Shown one piece after another: positions 10,000 to 21,260 of a DNA stretch of 64,000 nt. Below the pieces are notes generated by a model, which did no database searches, was not told where the DNA came from, and was given only the letters and a program-made list of their open reading frames with translations. Origin of the DNA: Beta vulgaris subsp. vulgaris (Eukaryota; Streptophyta; Magnoliopsida; Caryophyllales; Amaranthaceae). How positions within the stretch are numbered: the stretch's first letter is position 1; each line of letters starts with the position of its first letter. Location: the NCBI RefSeq assembly GCF_026745355.1, contig NC_079209.1, positions 17,098,109-17,162,108 on the forward strand, read 5' to 3'. The position numbers and the translations under genes are program-made.

Positions 10000-10690
10000 T
10001 TTTCACTTTTATTTTTTTGCTTGTTAGATTGGTTTATATTGTTTTCTTAATACTATGCTTCTGCATTAGTCCTAACAAAGAGAGCTTCAATCATATAAAT
10101 AATCTCTGAACTCTCTCAGTAACATATTAACGGAGAAACGTATCACTTTAGAATTGATCATGTGTTGTTACATCTGATACAAAATCATAAGATCTGGGGC
10201 TTATATGGTAGATGGGACATGCTATGTTATCTTGATGAGTTGATGACTAATTATAATTAGTTAGAGTACCAATTGTCGCAGGCCACACGTAGCACTAATT
10301 GCACTCAGAAGGCAAAACACTAAAAGGTTGATGGAAACCCCAAAATAAGGAGAGGCGGAAGTAGCTTTGTCGATTGTTAGCTTTTTAGGACCGATCTGGC
10401 TTGTTGATCATGATATGCCAAATGGCCAAGAATAGCATAAACAAAAATGACAAGTATCAATGAGTCCAATAATCTAATTACATCCATATATGGCTAGCTT
10501 ACTTCTTATTAACGCTTTCTTCAATTGCATTGTTTCAATAAGTTTGGTTGTTGATGTCATTTGAAGAGAAATAACTAATGAATTGATAGGTCAGCTTAAT
10601 ATACGAATACCATCCATGATCCCAATAAATTTGTCGCAGATTATGTACTCCATGTAGTAATACAATCCTCTTTTATAAGAATTAAGAAAT
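10000..10690. other. Intergenic stretch, nothing recognised
   Basis: No gene or repeat identified between the small inverted-repeat element and the copia insertion. Confidence 0.5.
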
Positions 10691-10915
10691 TGTTGTGAGA
10701 AATAGAGAGAGAAGTTATGCAAATATATCAGAGAGTATTGTATTGCATTGATGTTCGGTGTATTCACAAATGGTAGTATTTATAGGCACAAATCTTACTG
10801 TGTATTTGCATAAATCAACAATAACGGCAAGAAAAACCTACCATGCATTGAATGCATGGCAGTGGACTTCACTGTGTTCAACAGTGGAATTGATCATTCC
10901 ACTGTTTTCACAACA
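10691..10915 (-). repeat. 3' LTR of the copia element
   Basis: TG...CA-bounded 225-bp repeat, almost identical to 17171-17394. On the minus strand it follows the polypurine tract. A TATA-like TATTTATAGG (about 10778) and an inverted CATGCATTGAATGCATG motif (about 10841-10857) are present in both copies. Confidence 0.95.
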
Positions 10916-10925
10916 CTCCCCCTTG
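10916..10925 (-). other. Polypurine tract of the copia element
   Basis: On the minus strand CAAGGGGGAG directly abuts the 3' LTR start, the expected primer site for plus-strand DNA synthesis. Confidence 0.85.
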
Positions 10926-11141
10926 AATGTCCACTGATAACCATAACAGATGTTGTCCTATTTAGAATGCGTTAGGAAAATCCTGTGGGAAAAATCCATA
11001 ACTAGGGAAAGGAGATAACTATAATTATCCTTATATGCTTAAAATTAACTGCCTCATTAAAAACCTTGTCAGGAAAAACCCGTGGGATAAAAACCTGATC
11101 GAAGGGAAAAAGAGTGCAGGCATATAATACTCCCCCTGAAT

Positions 11142-11960
11142 CTAGCATATATCATGAAGATGACGCATTCCAATTTTTCGGACTAATTCTTCAAATTTCT
11201 TCGCCGGAAGGGATTTGGTGAATAAATCTGCAAGATTCTCACATGATTGGATTTGTCGAATGTTGATCGTCCCTTCCTTTTGGAGGTCATGAGTGAAGAA
11301 GAGCTTTGGTGATAAATGTTTAGTTCTGTCTCCTTTGATGTACCCTTCGCTTACTTGGGTGATGCATGCAGTATTGTCTTCGTAGATGATAGTTGGATTT
11401 GTTGTTATTGTTTCCATCCCGCATTCTTCTTGGATATTCTTGATCATTGACCTTAGCCATACACATTCCCTTCCAGCTTCATAAAGAGCAATTAATTCTG
11501 CATGATTTGATGATGTGGCCGTCAAAGTCTGCTTGTGATTTCCAAGATATTGCAGTACCTCCATAAGTGAATAATATCCGGATTGAGACTTAGCCTTTGT
11601 GGTCTGAGGTAGCCAGCATCTGCATATCCAATGAGTGACGCATTGGTCTGACTGATGTAGAATAATCCGAGATCTTGTGTTCCTCGAAGATAACGTAATA
11701 AGTGTCTGACTCCATTCCAATGTCTCTTGTTGGTGCATTGCTGTATCTAGCTAACAAGTTTACTGAAAAAGCTATGTCAGGTCGAGTATTGTTAGCCAAG
11801 TACATTAAAGCACCAATTGCACTTAGATATGGTACTTCAGGACCAAGAATCTCCTCGTTCTCTTCTCGTGGTCTGAATGGATCATCTTTCTCATTCAGGG
11901 AACGCACTACCATTGGAGAACTTATTGGGTGGGCTTTGTCCATGAAAAAACGTTTAGGAT
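11142..11960 (-). pseudogene. Copia RNase H and RT C-terminal region
   Basis: Positions 12030-11740 supply the end of RT (GALMYLANNTRPDIAFSVN, then LLARYSNAPT). After a frame change the RNase H continues to a stop at 11142. Its recognisable parts are ATSSNHAELIALYEAGRECV, the catalytic Asp region YEDNTACI, KHLSPKLFF and the final ENLADLFTKSLP. RNase H degrades the RNA strand during reverse transcription. The zone of about 11590-11740 is read in overlapping frames, so at least one single-base indel lies there and another near 11945. The catalytic motifs themselves look intact. It is the 3'-most pol domain, about 220 bp upstream of the polypurine tract. Confidence 0.85.
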
Positions 11961-13285
11961 TTTTTCTGTATAGTTTGATTGATGGACAAAAATCCCATTT
12001 CTTAGATGTTCCATTTGCAGGCCAAGGCAAAATTTTGTCTTCCCGAGATCTTTCATCTCAAATTCTTTCATCAAGTATTTTGCAGTCGCTTCAAGTTCTC
12101 TAGGAGTTCCGATAATGTTCAAATCATCGACATATACAGCAATGATCGCGAATCCTGATTTAGATCGCTTAATGAAAACACAGGGACTGATTTGATTATT
12201 TTTGAATCCTTCTTTCAATAGGTATTCACTAAGACGATTATACCACATTCTTCCAGATTGTTTTAACCCATAGAGTGATTTTCTCAATTTTATTGAGAAC
12301 ATCTCTTTGGGCATGCAATTTTCTGGTAGTTTTAGTCCTTCAGGAACTTTCATATAAATATCGTGTCAAGTGAGCCATACAAATATGCGGTCACTACATC
12401 CATCAATCTCATTTGCAATCCTTTCGAAACTGATAAACTTACCAGAAATCTTAGTGTAGTTGCATCGACTACTGGAGAATATGTCTCATCATAATCAATC
12501 CCTGGCATTTGCGAAAGCCTTGGGCTACTAATCTTGCCTTATATCTAGTAACCTCATTTTTCTCATTTCGTTTTCTCACGAATACCCATTTGTACCCAAC
12601 TGGTTTTACACCTTTTGGTATTTGGGTTATTTGACCGAATACTTCACGTTTTTCAAGTGATCTCAATTCTGCTTGAATTGCCTCTTTCCATTTTGGCCAA
12701 TCTTTTCTACGGCGACATTCATCAACTGTATTTGGCTCTACATCATTATCGTATGTCATTTCAACCGCTATCGAGTAAGCAAAAATTTCATTCAAGACAA
12801 CATCTTTTCGATTCCATTGTCTCTTTGTAGAAACATAATTAATTGAAGTTTCATTGTTGTCTACGCTTTCATGTTCCTTTTCTTCTGGAACACGTTTCTC
12901 TTCATTTTTGTTTTCATCATGCTCTGTTGGGAGATTTATATTAATTTCGTTCGTTGTCTCCCCTTGCCTTTTCATTTTTCTCGGTTTTAAATCTTTAGAA
13001 CCGGGTGGTCTGCCACGTTTTCGACGTGCTATTGACTCATTTTCAATTGCCTTATTGTCATTAGGAATTTCAATCCGTTCCGGAGCATTCGCAGCAGGTA
13101 CATGTGACTTTGTCACTTTCTTAGAATCTGTGAATGCATCTGGCAATTGGTTTGCAATACTTTGCAGATGAACAATTTTCTTGACTTCTTGTTCACATGA
13201 ATTTGTTCTCGGGTCCAGAAACGACATTTGCGATGCGTTCCATGTAATTTCCGATTTTATATTTTGTGGGTCCACTTTCTCTCCC
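11922..13285 (-). pseudogene. Copia reverse transcriptase region, frameshifted
   Basis: Positions 13275-12469 begin with a charged linker (basic RRKRGRPPGSKDLKPRK) and enter RT with WPKWKEAIQAELRSLEKR and KARLVAQGF. A one-base shift near 12510 moves the homology to another frame (PGIDYDETYSPVV-type), and another near 12355 moves it again. Positions 12353-11922 contain KSLYGLKQSGRMWYNRL and the active-site YVDDL. The enzyme would copy element RNA to DNA. The active site and motif order are intact, so the breaks are only single-base indels; they may be real decay or sequencing errors. Confidence 0.9.
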
Positions 13286-13286
13286 C

Positions 13287-14165
13287 CTAAGGATGGGAAT
13301 ACCGACTCATTAAAAGACAGTCGGCAAATCGAGCCGTAAATAGATCACCAGTTGTTGGCTCTAAATATTTGATAATTGATGGAGATTCAAATCCAACATA
13401 TATTCCCATCCTTCTTTGTGGACCCATTTTAGTACGTTGGGGCGGAGCAATAGGTACATGTACAGCGCACCCAAAAATTCTCAAATGTGAGATATTCGGT
13501 TCTCGACCAGATACTAATTGTAATGGTGAGAATTTGTGATAGGCTGTCGGCCTTAATCTTATCAATGTTGCCGCATGTAATATATCCCAAGTAGTAGATG
13601 GCAATTTTGACCTCATTATTAATGGTCTTGCAATTAATTGTAGTCTTTTGATTAATGATTCAGCAAGACCATTTTGTGTATGTACATGAGGTACAGGGTG
13701 CTCAACAATAATCCCAATAGACATGCAATAGTCATTAAATGTTTGGGATGTAAATTCCCCAGCATTGTCTAATCTTATTTTCTTTATTGTATGATCTGGG
13801 AATTGAGTTCTTAATCGAATTATTTGAGCCAAAAGTTTTGCAAATGCAACATTTCTGCTTGACAGAAGGCTCACATGTGACCATCGAGTAGAGGCATCAA
13901 TTAATACCATGAAATAACGAAATGGTCCACATGCAGGATGAATAGGCCCACAAATATCTCCTTGAATTCTTTCTAAAAACATTGGAGATTCAGTGGCAAT
14001 CTTATTTATAGATGGTCTGATTATCAATTTGCCAAGTGAGCATGCAGAGCATGTTAATTCATTTGACCGAGGAATTTTGACATTCTTTATAGAGTGTCCA
14101 TTTGAGTTTTCAATGATTCTATGCATCATTCCTGTGCCAGGATGGCCTAATCGGTCATGCCATAG
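13287..14165 (-). pseudogene. Copia integrase
   Basis: A 280-codon open stretch carries the integrase core: QGDICGPIHP (first catalytic Asp), IRLDNAGEFTSQ (second Asp) and HTQNGLAESLIKR (catalytic Glu). The zinc-binding half begins upstream with a RLGHPGTGMMHRI-type His pair and a CSACSLGK Cys pair. The integrase inserts the cDNA into the chromosome. The frame is lost near 14160, just before the HHCC motif, and again near 13285 where RT should continue. The core itself is uninterrupted. Confidence 0.9.
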
Positions 14166-14618
14166 AGTAAATGATTTCTATTATCTAACTTCTGGTTAGA
14201 TATCATATTAATTTCAATCGGACGTATATCTATGCGATATAGTCCCGAGGAAATTGCTGGCAATTTTTCATAGATGTATTTCTTGCCGTTTTTCTCTGCC
14301 GTTAGGCATATGAATTCCTCTTTGTTCACTCATTGTTTCCAAATGGTAACCATTCTGACGTACATCTTTGAAACTTATGAGGTTCCTTCGAGATTTACTC
14401 GAATATAATGCGTCATTAATTATCAATTTTGTCCCATTTGGAAATATAATGCAAGCTTTTCCAGAGCCTTCAATTAGCTTGGCTGTCCCAGAAATTGTAC
14501 TAACATTTGCTTGGAATATTGTAAGTTTTGAAAAATACTCTTTATTTTTCAATATGGTGTGTGTTGTCCCACTGTCCAGGAGACATTGTTCTTTAGTTCC
14601 AACTTCTGATGAATTCAT
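14147..14618 (-). pseudogene. Copia protease and pre-integrase region
   Basis: The coding match begins at about the Met at 14618, followed by the aspartic protease signature CLLDSGTTHTI and then SGKACIIFPNGTKLIINDAL. It continues into the GAG-pre-integrase region after about 14330 (a frame switch near 14300). Protease would process the polyprotein. The open frame extends upstream to 14735, but that part is hydrophobic AT-rich sequence (LLLIKIRIFLILIIVFIIY) that looks non-coding. Confidence 0.8.
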
Positions 14619-14750
14619 ATCTTCATAAATAATAAATACGATGATTAGTATAAGAAAAATACGTATTTTTATTAATAATAAAGGAACAAATACATGAAAG
14701 TGGATATTGAAGCAGTTGAAATAAACTAAGCACATTAATCGATTGTGATC
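14619..14750 (-). other. Stop-rich spacer between gag and protease
   Basis: About 130 bp of AT-rich sequence separates the gag stop near 14750 from the protease match, with stops in the gag frame. Some plant copia elements separate gag expression from pol by splicing or termination in such a gap; whether that applies here is inference. Confidence 0.5.
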
Positions 14751-15815
14751 TAAACAAACTTATTTTCAACTTCAGCATCATCCATAAAAAAATCTGAAAC
14801 ATCAAGGCTGGGCATGGATGTAGTGGCTTCATTAACAAAGTTTGCTTCAGCATTTTTTCCTTTGTTTTTTATTGAAGCTTGATATAGATCTACCAAATGT
14901 TTGGCAGTACGACATGTGCGGCCCCAGTGCCCGTCATGCCACATCTATGGCAAGTATCATTTCCTTTATAGGACGTCTGCCTTGATTTCCAGATGATTGT
15001 CCCCAATTTTTATCAGAATGTTTAAAATTATTATTTCTTGGGGAAAATCGGCCTCTTCCACGTCCACGCCCTCGGCCACGGTAATTACCACGTCCTCTCC
15101 CACGACCGTTGTAATTACCGCGTCCACCACTATGTATAGCATTTGCTTCTGGTGGATTAGAGCTTTCTATAGCATTTATCTCATGAGTGGCTGAAGACCC
15201 CGTAGGTCTAAGATTATGATTTTTCAGCAAAAGATCATTATTTTGTTCAGCCACAAGTAGTACTGAGATTAGCTCAGAGTACTTTTTGAAAGCTCTGAAC
15301 CTGTATTGTTCTGCCAATATGATATTAGAGGCGTGGAAAGTGGAGAGCGTTTTGTTTATCATTTGCTCTTCTGTGATGGGATGATCACAATATCTTAACA
15401 ATGATACAATTCTAAACAATGTTGAATTGTAATCACTGACCGTTTTAAAATCCTGGAACCTCAGATTGGTCCAGTCATAATGTGCCTTTGGGAGAAGCAC
15501 ATTTTTGTGATGCCCATATCTTTCATTTAGGCTATCCCATAGTTCTTTTGGATCATCCACAAGTAGATATTCACTTTTTAAACTTTCATGTAAATGATGT
15601 CTTAGGAGGACTAAGGCTTTTGCCTTTTCTTGTACAGTCGCAATTTTAACTGATGCGGCTGTTGTAGTTGCATCCCCTTGTTGGGTTGTCACATCTTTAA
15701 TTGTATGTTCCAGTCCTTGGGCCTTTAAATTCATTTGGGCGTCCACCGTCCATTCTAAAAACTTTTGCCCAGATAGATCTAGTATGTTAAATTGTCTTTT
15801 CACTAGATCTCCCAT
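14750..15815 (-). pseudogene. Copia gag with two frameshifts in the zinc knuckle region
   Basis: I start gag at the Met at 15815 (MGDLVKRQFNILDLSG), because upstream codons are low-complexity and the copia gag homology begins there. The frame shows a typical UBN2-type capsid region (KFLEWTVDAQMNLKAQGLEH, then LWDSLNERYGHHKNVLLPKA), a Gly/Arg-rich RNA-binding tract and a CCHC zinc knuckle. One-base shifts near 14965 and 14939 split the knuckle between frames (CHRCGMTG in one, GHWGRTC in another). The remainder ends at a stop at 14750. Gag would package element RNA. The rest of the 300-residue protein is open. Confidence 0.88.
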
Positions 15816-17154
15816 TCTTTTGACTACAAATAGGTAAATATTTGAAATTAGTAATGATGATAAATCACATATATATATTATCTCCCCCTGATTTATATCA
15901 TTATTATAGATAAATAATACAAACAAAAAAAACTAAAAATAGCGTACAACAATAATGAAGCTAAGCAAAAAAAAAACAAGAAAATACCAAAAATAGAAAC
16001 AAAATACAACAAGTGAATAAACAAAAAAAACTTCCTAAAATGCACTTAAAGACAAAAAAAATTGATATTCATGTGCATTTTTCGCCATTCTTCCGGGGGA
16101 AATTTTTTTTTTTTGTCTCCTATTTATGTATTAGGAGATATATCATTAATGCCATGAGGAGGAAAAAAAACCGGCTATAAGAAATAAGTAGAGTTTTATT
16201 TTCCTAAAATCCTCTTCAAAAGAGGAAGATGAGGGTGGAGGACGGTTGTCGTCGGCGTTAAACATGGTGGCCGGAAGGTTGAGGAAGAAGGAAAAAAAAT
16301 TTGTGGGTTTAGAGAGAAAAAAATCGGAAGAAGATAAGGGATATGTGGTGAAAATGGGGATGGTAATCCGCTTTTATAGAGGGTTATCCCTAACTGTGCA
16401 GTTCATATACAGTTAAACGCAATAAAATTCTAATATTGACAAATATATATTAGAGCATGCTAGTAAATTGGTAATATAATATATGTAACTATAAATGCAA
16501 AAAAAAGTAGAAGATTAGAGACAATAATATATAATAATGTTCTGAATGCTTGTTCCCTGCATACATACGACATTATTGCACATATAAGACATAATAATGC
16601 TATCATTCACTAGGCCGTCCATATAGGTGGCAATAAAAAAAATTAACCTGTCCATATAGGCGGTTTAAGAGCAGATAAAATAAAATAACGTAAATAAAAT
16701 GTCCTTGCCCTCCATGAAGGTGGCGTTAAAATTATTTGTTTTCTGCGTTAGTAGTATGGTGACGTTTACTACTAGTTTCTTCCTGTTCATCTCTATCTCT
16801 TTTATTACTGGGCGGAGGTTGATTTTCAGCTGGTTGTATAGGAGGGTTATTATTGGTGTTGGGAACAGGGTTTGTGGGTTTTCTCTAGTACGTGTATTTG
16901 TACCATCGTTATGGCTACTGGGTCGGGGTGTATTACAGTTCCCCTCGCTGGGTTGGTAGTGAATGGCACATTGTTTCGCTCTATCCAAAAATAAATACCC
17001 GAGACAGAGACATTGTGTAAAACATGTTAATCCCGTTACTTTGTTGGTCCATGTTCGGTAGTAAAAGGGTTGAGCTTGGAGAAAAAAATTTAAACTTAAA
17101 AACAAAATGGATGTAAAAATTTTAAAGATACCTTAGAAAAATTTTCGGTAGAAC
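15816..17154 (-). other. Copia 5' leader (untranslated region)
   Basis: About 1.3 kb between the primer-binding region and gag. It is AT-rich with homopolymers, and short motifs of the TCCATATAGGTGG / TCCATGAAGGTGG type recur near 16617, 16650 and 16710. An open minus-strand frame at 17105-16665 has no recognisable domain. Confidence 0.6.
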
Positions 17155-17170
17155 ACTCGTGCTGATAACG
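17155..17170 (-). other. Primer-binding region of the copia element
   Basis: Directly downstream of the 5' LTR on the minus strand the sequence reads CGTTATCAGCACGAG, in the position and style of a copia tRNA primer-binding site. The exact tRNA was not determined. Confidence 0.6.
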
Positions 17171-17394
17171 TGTTGTGAGAAATAGAGAGAGAAGTTATGC
17201 AAATATATCAGAGAGTATTGTATTCATTGATGTTCGGTGTATTCACAAATGGTAGTATTTATAGGCACAAATCTTACTGTGTATTTGCATAAATCAACAA
17301 TAACGGCAAGAAAAACCTACCATGCATTGAATGCATGGCAGTGGACTTCACTGTGTTCAACAGTGGAATTGATCATTCCACTGTTTTCACAACA
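17171..17394 (-). repeat. 5' LTR of the copia element
   Basis: 224-bp repeat bounded by TGTTG and CAACA, carrying the promoter for minus-strand transcription (TATA-like TATTTATAGG on the plus strand near 17258). It matches the 3' LTR except for one missing base near 17225. Confidence 0.95.
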
Positions 17395-17399
17395 GAAAT

Positions 17400-17740
17400 G
17401 ATAATGAATTTTATAAGGAAAATTGGAAAAGATGATCAAGAAGTTTTTTTTTTTTTTTTAGTCGACACTCAGTCACTCATGACACACAATCACACATAGT
17501 AGTAGACATCAAACATGTTATACCCATTCAGGCGAAAATTTGGTCTACTGCTAGGCTGCTAGCTTGTTAAGTTGTTAATATCCACTATTGTAGATGTGTA
17601 GGTGGATATTTTCTTAACAACACGAGCTTTGAAAGTTTTGTAAATGCATGTTAGAATTAGAGATGTAGGAACTTCTACAGCTAGGTCTTCCATATTTTAA
17701 TTAAAAAATAAGGGGCTCATAAATTTTAAAATACATCGCG
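17400..17740. other. Intergenic stretch, nothing recognised
   Basis: Contains a poly-T run near 17446-17460 and no recognisable gene. Confidence 0.5.
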
Positions 17741-17745
17741 TCCTG

Positions 17746-19053
17746 TGTGTGGCCAGCCACACGCGAAATTACAGGTGTGTCGTGTTGCCGCACGCCGACA
17801 CCCTTTCAGCCCGTCAGCTCATTTTCAAATGGTCATTTTTCACTTGTTTCTCATCAGAATCGAGCTTTTGACCATGCGCTGGAAAGCTATCAAGTCAAAA
17901 TTTCATCTCAAACTTGAATCTTCCCAACATATTAAGTGTGCTGTCACATATGACCTTTTGAAGTTGACTCTTATGCACAAACCCTTATGAACAAATGGAG
18001 TTACTTTTATGAACAAATGGAGTTACTCTTATGAACTGATGGAGTTACTCTTATGAACTGATGGAGTTACTTGTATGAGTATGTGGTCACTTTTAACAAT
18101 AAAAGGGTGCCACTCCTATAAAGAAATGTGGTTACTCTTATAAGCAAAATGGAATTACCTATGTGAACAAATAAGGTTACTCATATGATTAAATGTGTTT
18201 ACCAGTATGAATAAATTAAGTTACTCCTTATGAACAAATGATGTTACTCTTATTAATAAGTGGGGATTACTTGTATAAACAATTGGGGTTACTGATACAA
18301 ATAAAATGGAGTTATTAGTATGAATAAATGGCTTACTCCTGTTGAACAAATGAGGTTACTCGTATTAATAAGTGGGGGTTACTTGTATGAACAATACGGG
18401 TAACCGATGATGTGAGTAAAATGGGGTTGCTTATGTAAAGAAAATGAGGTTACTCATATGATTAGATGGGGTTATTGGTATGAATAAATAGGGTTACTCT
18501 TCATAAACAAATGAGGTTATTACTAGCAAGCTCATATTAATAAATAGGGGGTTACTTGTGTGAACAATTAGGGTTACTCGTATGATTAAATGAGGTTACT
18601 CGTATAAATAAATGTGGTTACTAGTATGATGGAACGAGGTTACTCATAAGATTAAACAAGGTTACTCATAAGATTAAATGAGGTTACTCATAGTATTAAA
18701 CGAGGTTACTCGTATTAATAAGTGGGAGTTACTTGTATGAAAATACTAGATAGATATCAAATGCAAGAGTGTTTCAGAGATTGAAAAGAAAGAGAAGAAG
18801 AGGAGAGAGAACGAGTGAAGCTTCCTTCAATGGAGGAGAGAGAAAATAAAAGAAGTTAATTGAGGATAGAGAAAATGTGAAAGAGTCTTCAAGAGGTCCA
18901 GAGAAAGTAACGTCGTCGTCGGCTTCAACCATGAGAGAGAAGAGTTTGGTATGTAATTCACAGAAGAATCATGTAGAAGAAGAAGCGTTGATTTCCACCT
19001 CGGCTTATATATGGGATGGCTACACGCGAAATTTCTGGTGTGGTCGGCCGTAT
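17746..19053. repeat. Minisatellite block flanked by related direct repeats
   Basis: A related sequence, core GCTACACGCGAAATT with TGTGTGTC or TGTGGTCGG following, lies at about 17746-17795 and 19013-19053 in the same orientation. Between them is the 18001-18745 minisatellite and about 250 bp of GA-rich sequence (18746-19000). The flanking pair could be ends of one repeat unit or of an element; no target duplication was identified. Confidence 0.5.
18001..18745. repeat. Degenerate minisatellite, unit about 22-26 bp (GGTTACTCNTATGAANAAAT)
   Basis: About thirty diverged head-to-tail units with consensus close to GGGGTTACTCGTATGAATAAAT. Unit length and sequence drift along the array. No coding potential persists through it. 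Confidence 0.9.
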
Positions 19054-19305
19054 ATGAGAATTTGTGTTTAAAATAATATTTTTATCCCTTAAAGCAACTA
19101 GAAAAAAGGCTCCTAATGTGGATGGGTGCAAATAGTTTCTATTATCGAAAAGACCCTTATCGCAATTGTAACAGATTCAACCGATTCCACGACTAGGCAC
19201 TCAACCAATGCAGGAATGCCCCAATAACTTGAATGGATTGATAGACTGGACCCTTGCCTGGAGACTGAACTAATATAAATAGGCTAAAATAAGTGGAGTC
19301 TTTTT

Positions 19306-19342
19306 TAATATATATATATATAAATATAAATATAAATATATA

Positions 19343-19426
<84 letters not shown>

Positions 19427-19427
19427 T
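19306..19427. repeat. TA/TAAATA microsatellite
   Basis: Runs of TATAAA followed by about 40 TA dinucleotides, producing spurious Tyr/Ile open frames on both strands. Confidence 0.95.
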
Positions 19428-19589
19428 ATACCAGTATACAGCAATAACAATGTAAGCCAATTAGCAAAGACCAAGCAAGAAGAATGTTCGCCTACCTTCC
19501 AAGGAACCTTCTGTCTAATAATGAGTCTCCAGTACTTATGTATACACAAATTCGAGTCAAAATATATAAGACAGGAAACAAATTAACAA

Positions 19590-20279
19590 AGAAATTATAT
19601 TTCAATAAATGTATTGAGTACAATTTATGTAAACAGTTTATAATGAAAATAAACTAAGTCCTCTTATTCTGTTCCATAGCTTGAGAGTGTCACGTGTTGA
19701 TATTGACGTGGAGCTGAGTGTAGACTAACGTTTTGTCAACGTCAACCTGAGTTTGAGTGTGGGATGACGCTTTGTCAATGTAAAGTTTGAGTTTTGTTTG
19801 AGTGTATTCAAATGAGGGCTGGCAAAAGCTTGAATCTCAGTCGAATGCGTTTGAGTGTAACTGAACAGGTTGCACATATTTGATATACTTGTTGCCTTTT
19901 GTATAGAGGATTCTTAGAGAATTTTATGAGCTCTTGAGAATAATAATTTTCCGGTCCCCTCAACTAAAGGACCTGAGGCCTATTTATAGGGAATGGAGAT
20001 CCCTTCATGGACTTGGTAGTTTGTGGACTTAGTAGTTTATGGGCTTGGGCCCATTATGACTTAGAAGTCTTTTCACCTTTGCCATTTGACAATCTTATTT
20101 GGACTAGTGATATGGATTGGCCCAAATATTTAATAACCCAAATTATATTTGTTTTATTTTAATTTGGATATTTTATTTTGGTGGGCTATATTAATTAAAC
20201 GGCTAATTATATTTATTTTAGCTCAATAATAATTAATTCATTTTAATTGTAATACACTAATAAATTTTTTGTGTCTACA
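19590..20279 (-). mobile_element. Probable LTR remnant, minus orientation
   Basis: The segment ends GTGTCTACA at 20279, so the minus strand would start TGTAGACAC. A minus-strand TATA box lies near 19980 (CCCTATAAATAGGCC). The part at 19600-19790 (GTATTGAGTACAAT...AAATAAACTAAGT...GATGACGCTTTGTCAA) is clearly related to 36090-36268. The left boundary and duplication were not found, so the length is approximate. Confidence 0.45.
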
Positions 20280-20840
20280 AGCTTGTTGTATTGCCTAGCG
20301 ACCTACTTAATTACTCTATTCTACCTACAGACATGTCCTTATCTTTGCTGGATGTTGAATTGTAGAAGTATTGAATTTGGCACAACTTAACAAAATGCTC
20401 TTTTATATATATGTACAATCAAAAGAATAATTTACATCAACTAATAAGATTAAGTGACACAAGTAATGGTACAAAAAAAGGTGGGACAGAAGAATTTTTT
20501 TTCACCTAGGTCCAATAGAAGTAGGCCCTACAGCCAATCCAGCAGTAATAACAGAAGCAATAGAAATCAGTGCCCTTAATTCGCATGTCTCCACTTAGCT
20601 TGCTTCATTAGTGATGAACTCCATTACAATTATCATTATTATTACTTTTGATATAATGCGACAAAACTGCACATTTCGTGATCTTGAAGTAGCGTTATGT
20701 GGTGTAAGGTGTGTTGAAGATGAATCATGAAGCAAGTAGGTGAAAGAACGAGGTATTGTTTTTCCATGTGTGTGTGTGTGTTGTGTTCGAGGTACAACAT
20801 TTAGAGCATTTGGGAAAGCACAACAATGGATCAAAGCATG
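20280..20840. other. Intergenic stretch, nothing recognised
   Basis: AT-rich; a short TG repeat near 20768-20782. No gene recognised. Confidence 0.5.
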
Positions 20841-20844
20841 AACA

Positions 20845-21260
20845 ATAGAAGACCACGGTCGGCTCGTGGGGTTGGATGAACACTACAACTTTCCTTTGGT
20901 GTTGACTGCCTAAGTCATGTTTTAGGTGTTCTAAAGCATGAAAGCCATGGCCCAGGCATGGTGTTTGAGGAAGACCACGGCCTGACCGTGGTGTTCCCTA
21001 GCTACAAGATTTTACTTGTTTTCCTATTCGGATTCGGTTTCCTATTGCATTAGGTTTGTGTTTTAACCCTATTTTAAAAAATGTTTGAGATTGTTTATTT
21101 ATTGTATGCTAAATGAGAAATATTTTTTAGATCTAAAAAGACTAGAAAACTCTATAGAAAGGTTAGAGAGATTAGAGAATTCTCCTTGTATCATCATCTC
21201 ATATTCAAAACTCTATTGCAGTGTTCATGGTTTTGCCCCTATTCAAGGGTTTTCACGTTA
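20845..21260 (+). other. Possible LTR fragment with CCACGG/CCGTGG motifs
   Basis: GACCACGGTCGG and GACCACGGCCTGACCGTGG motifs precede an AT-rich promoter-like stretch, a layout like the motif-bearing LTR at 7214-8697. Ends were not found; assignment is tentative. Confidence 0.25.

Larger units (their letters stand above)
10691..17394 (-). mobile_element. Complete Ty1/copia LTR retrotransposon, 6.7 kb
   Basis: Two LTRs of about 225 bp (10691-10915 and 17171-17394) both begin TGTTGTGAGAAATAG and end TTTTCACAACA. The element is flanked by an exact 5-bp duplication GAAAT (10686-10690 and 17395-17399). Minus-strand order is 5' LTR, primer-binding region, leader, gag, protease, integrase, RT, RNase H, polypurine tract, 3' LTR; integrase before RT defines copia. 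By eye the LTRs differ by one single-base indel near 10745/17225, so insertion is recent. Even so, gag and pol carry several single-base frameshifts. The short LTR and the RT/RNase H motifs fit plant copia lineages of the Ale/Ivana/Bianca type; I cannot choose among them. Confidence 0.95.

Noticed and set aside
11702..13171. Plus-strand frames within the copia element
   Set aside because: They are antisense shadows of RT, RNase H and the integrase-RT linker.
16665..17105. 146-codon minus-strand frame between the copia LTR and gag
   Set aside because: It lies in the element leader, contains no gag motif and is interrupted relative to the real gag start at 15815.
19293..19586. Open frames through a Tyr/Ile run on both strands
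   Set aside because: Product of the TA microsatellite.
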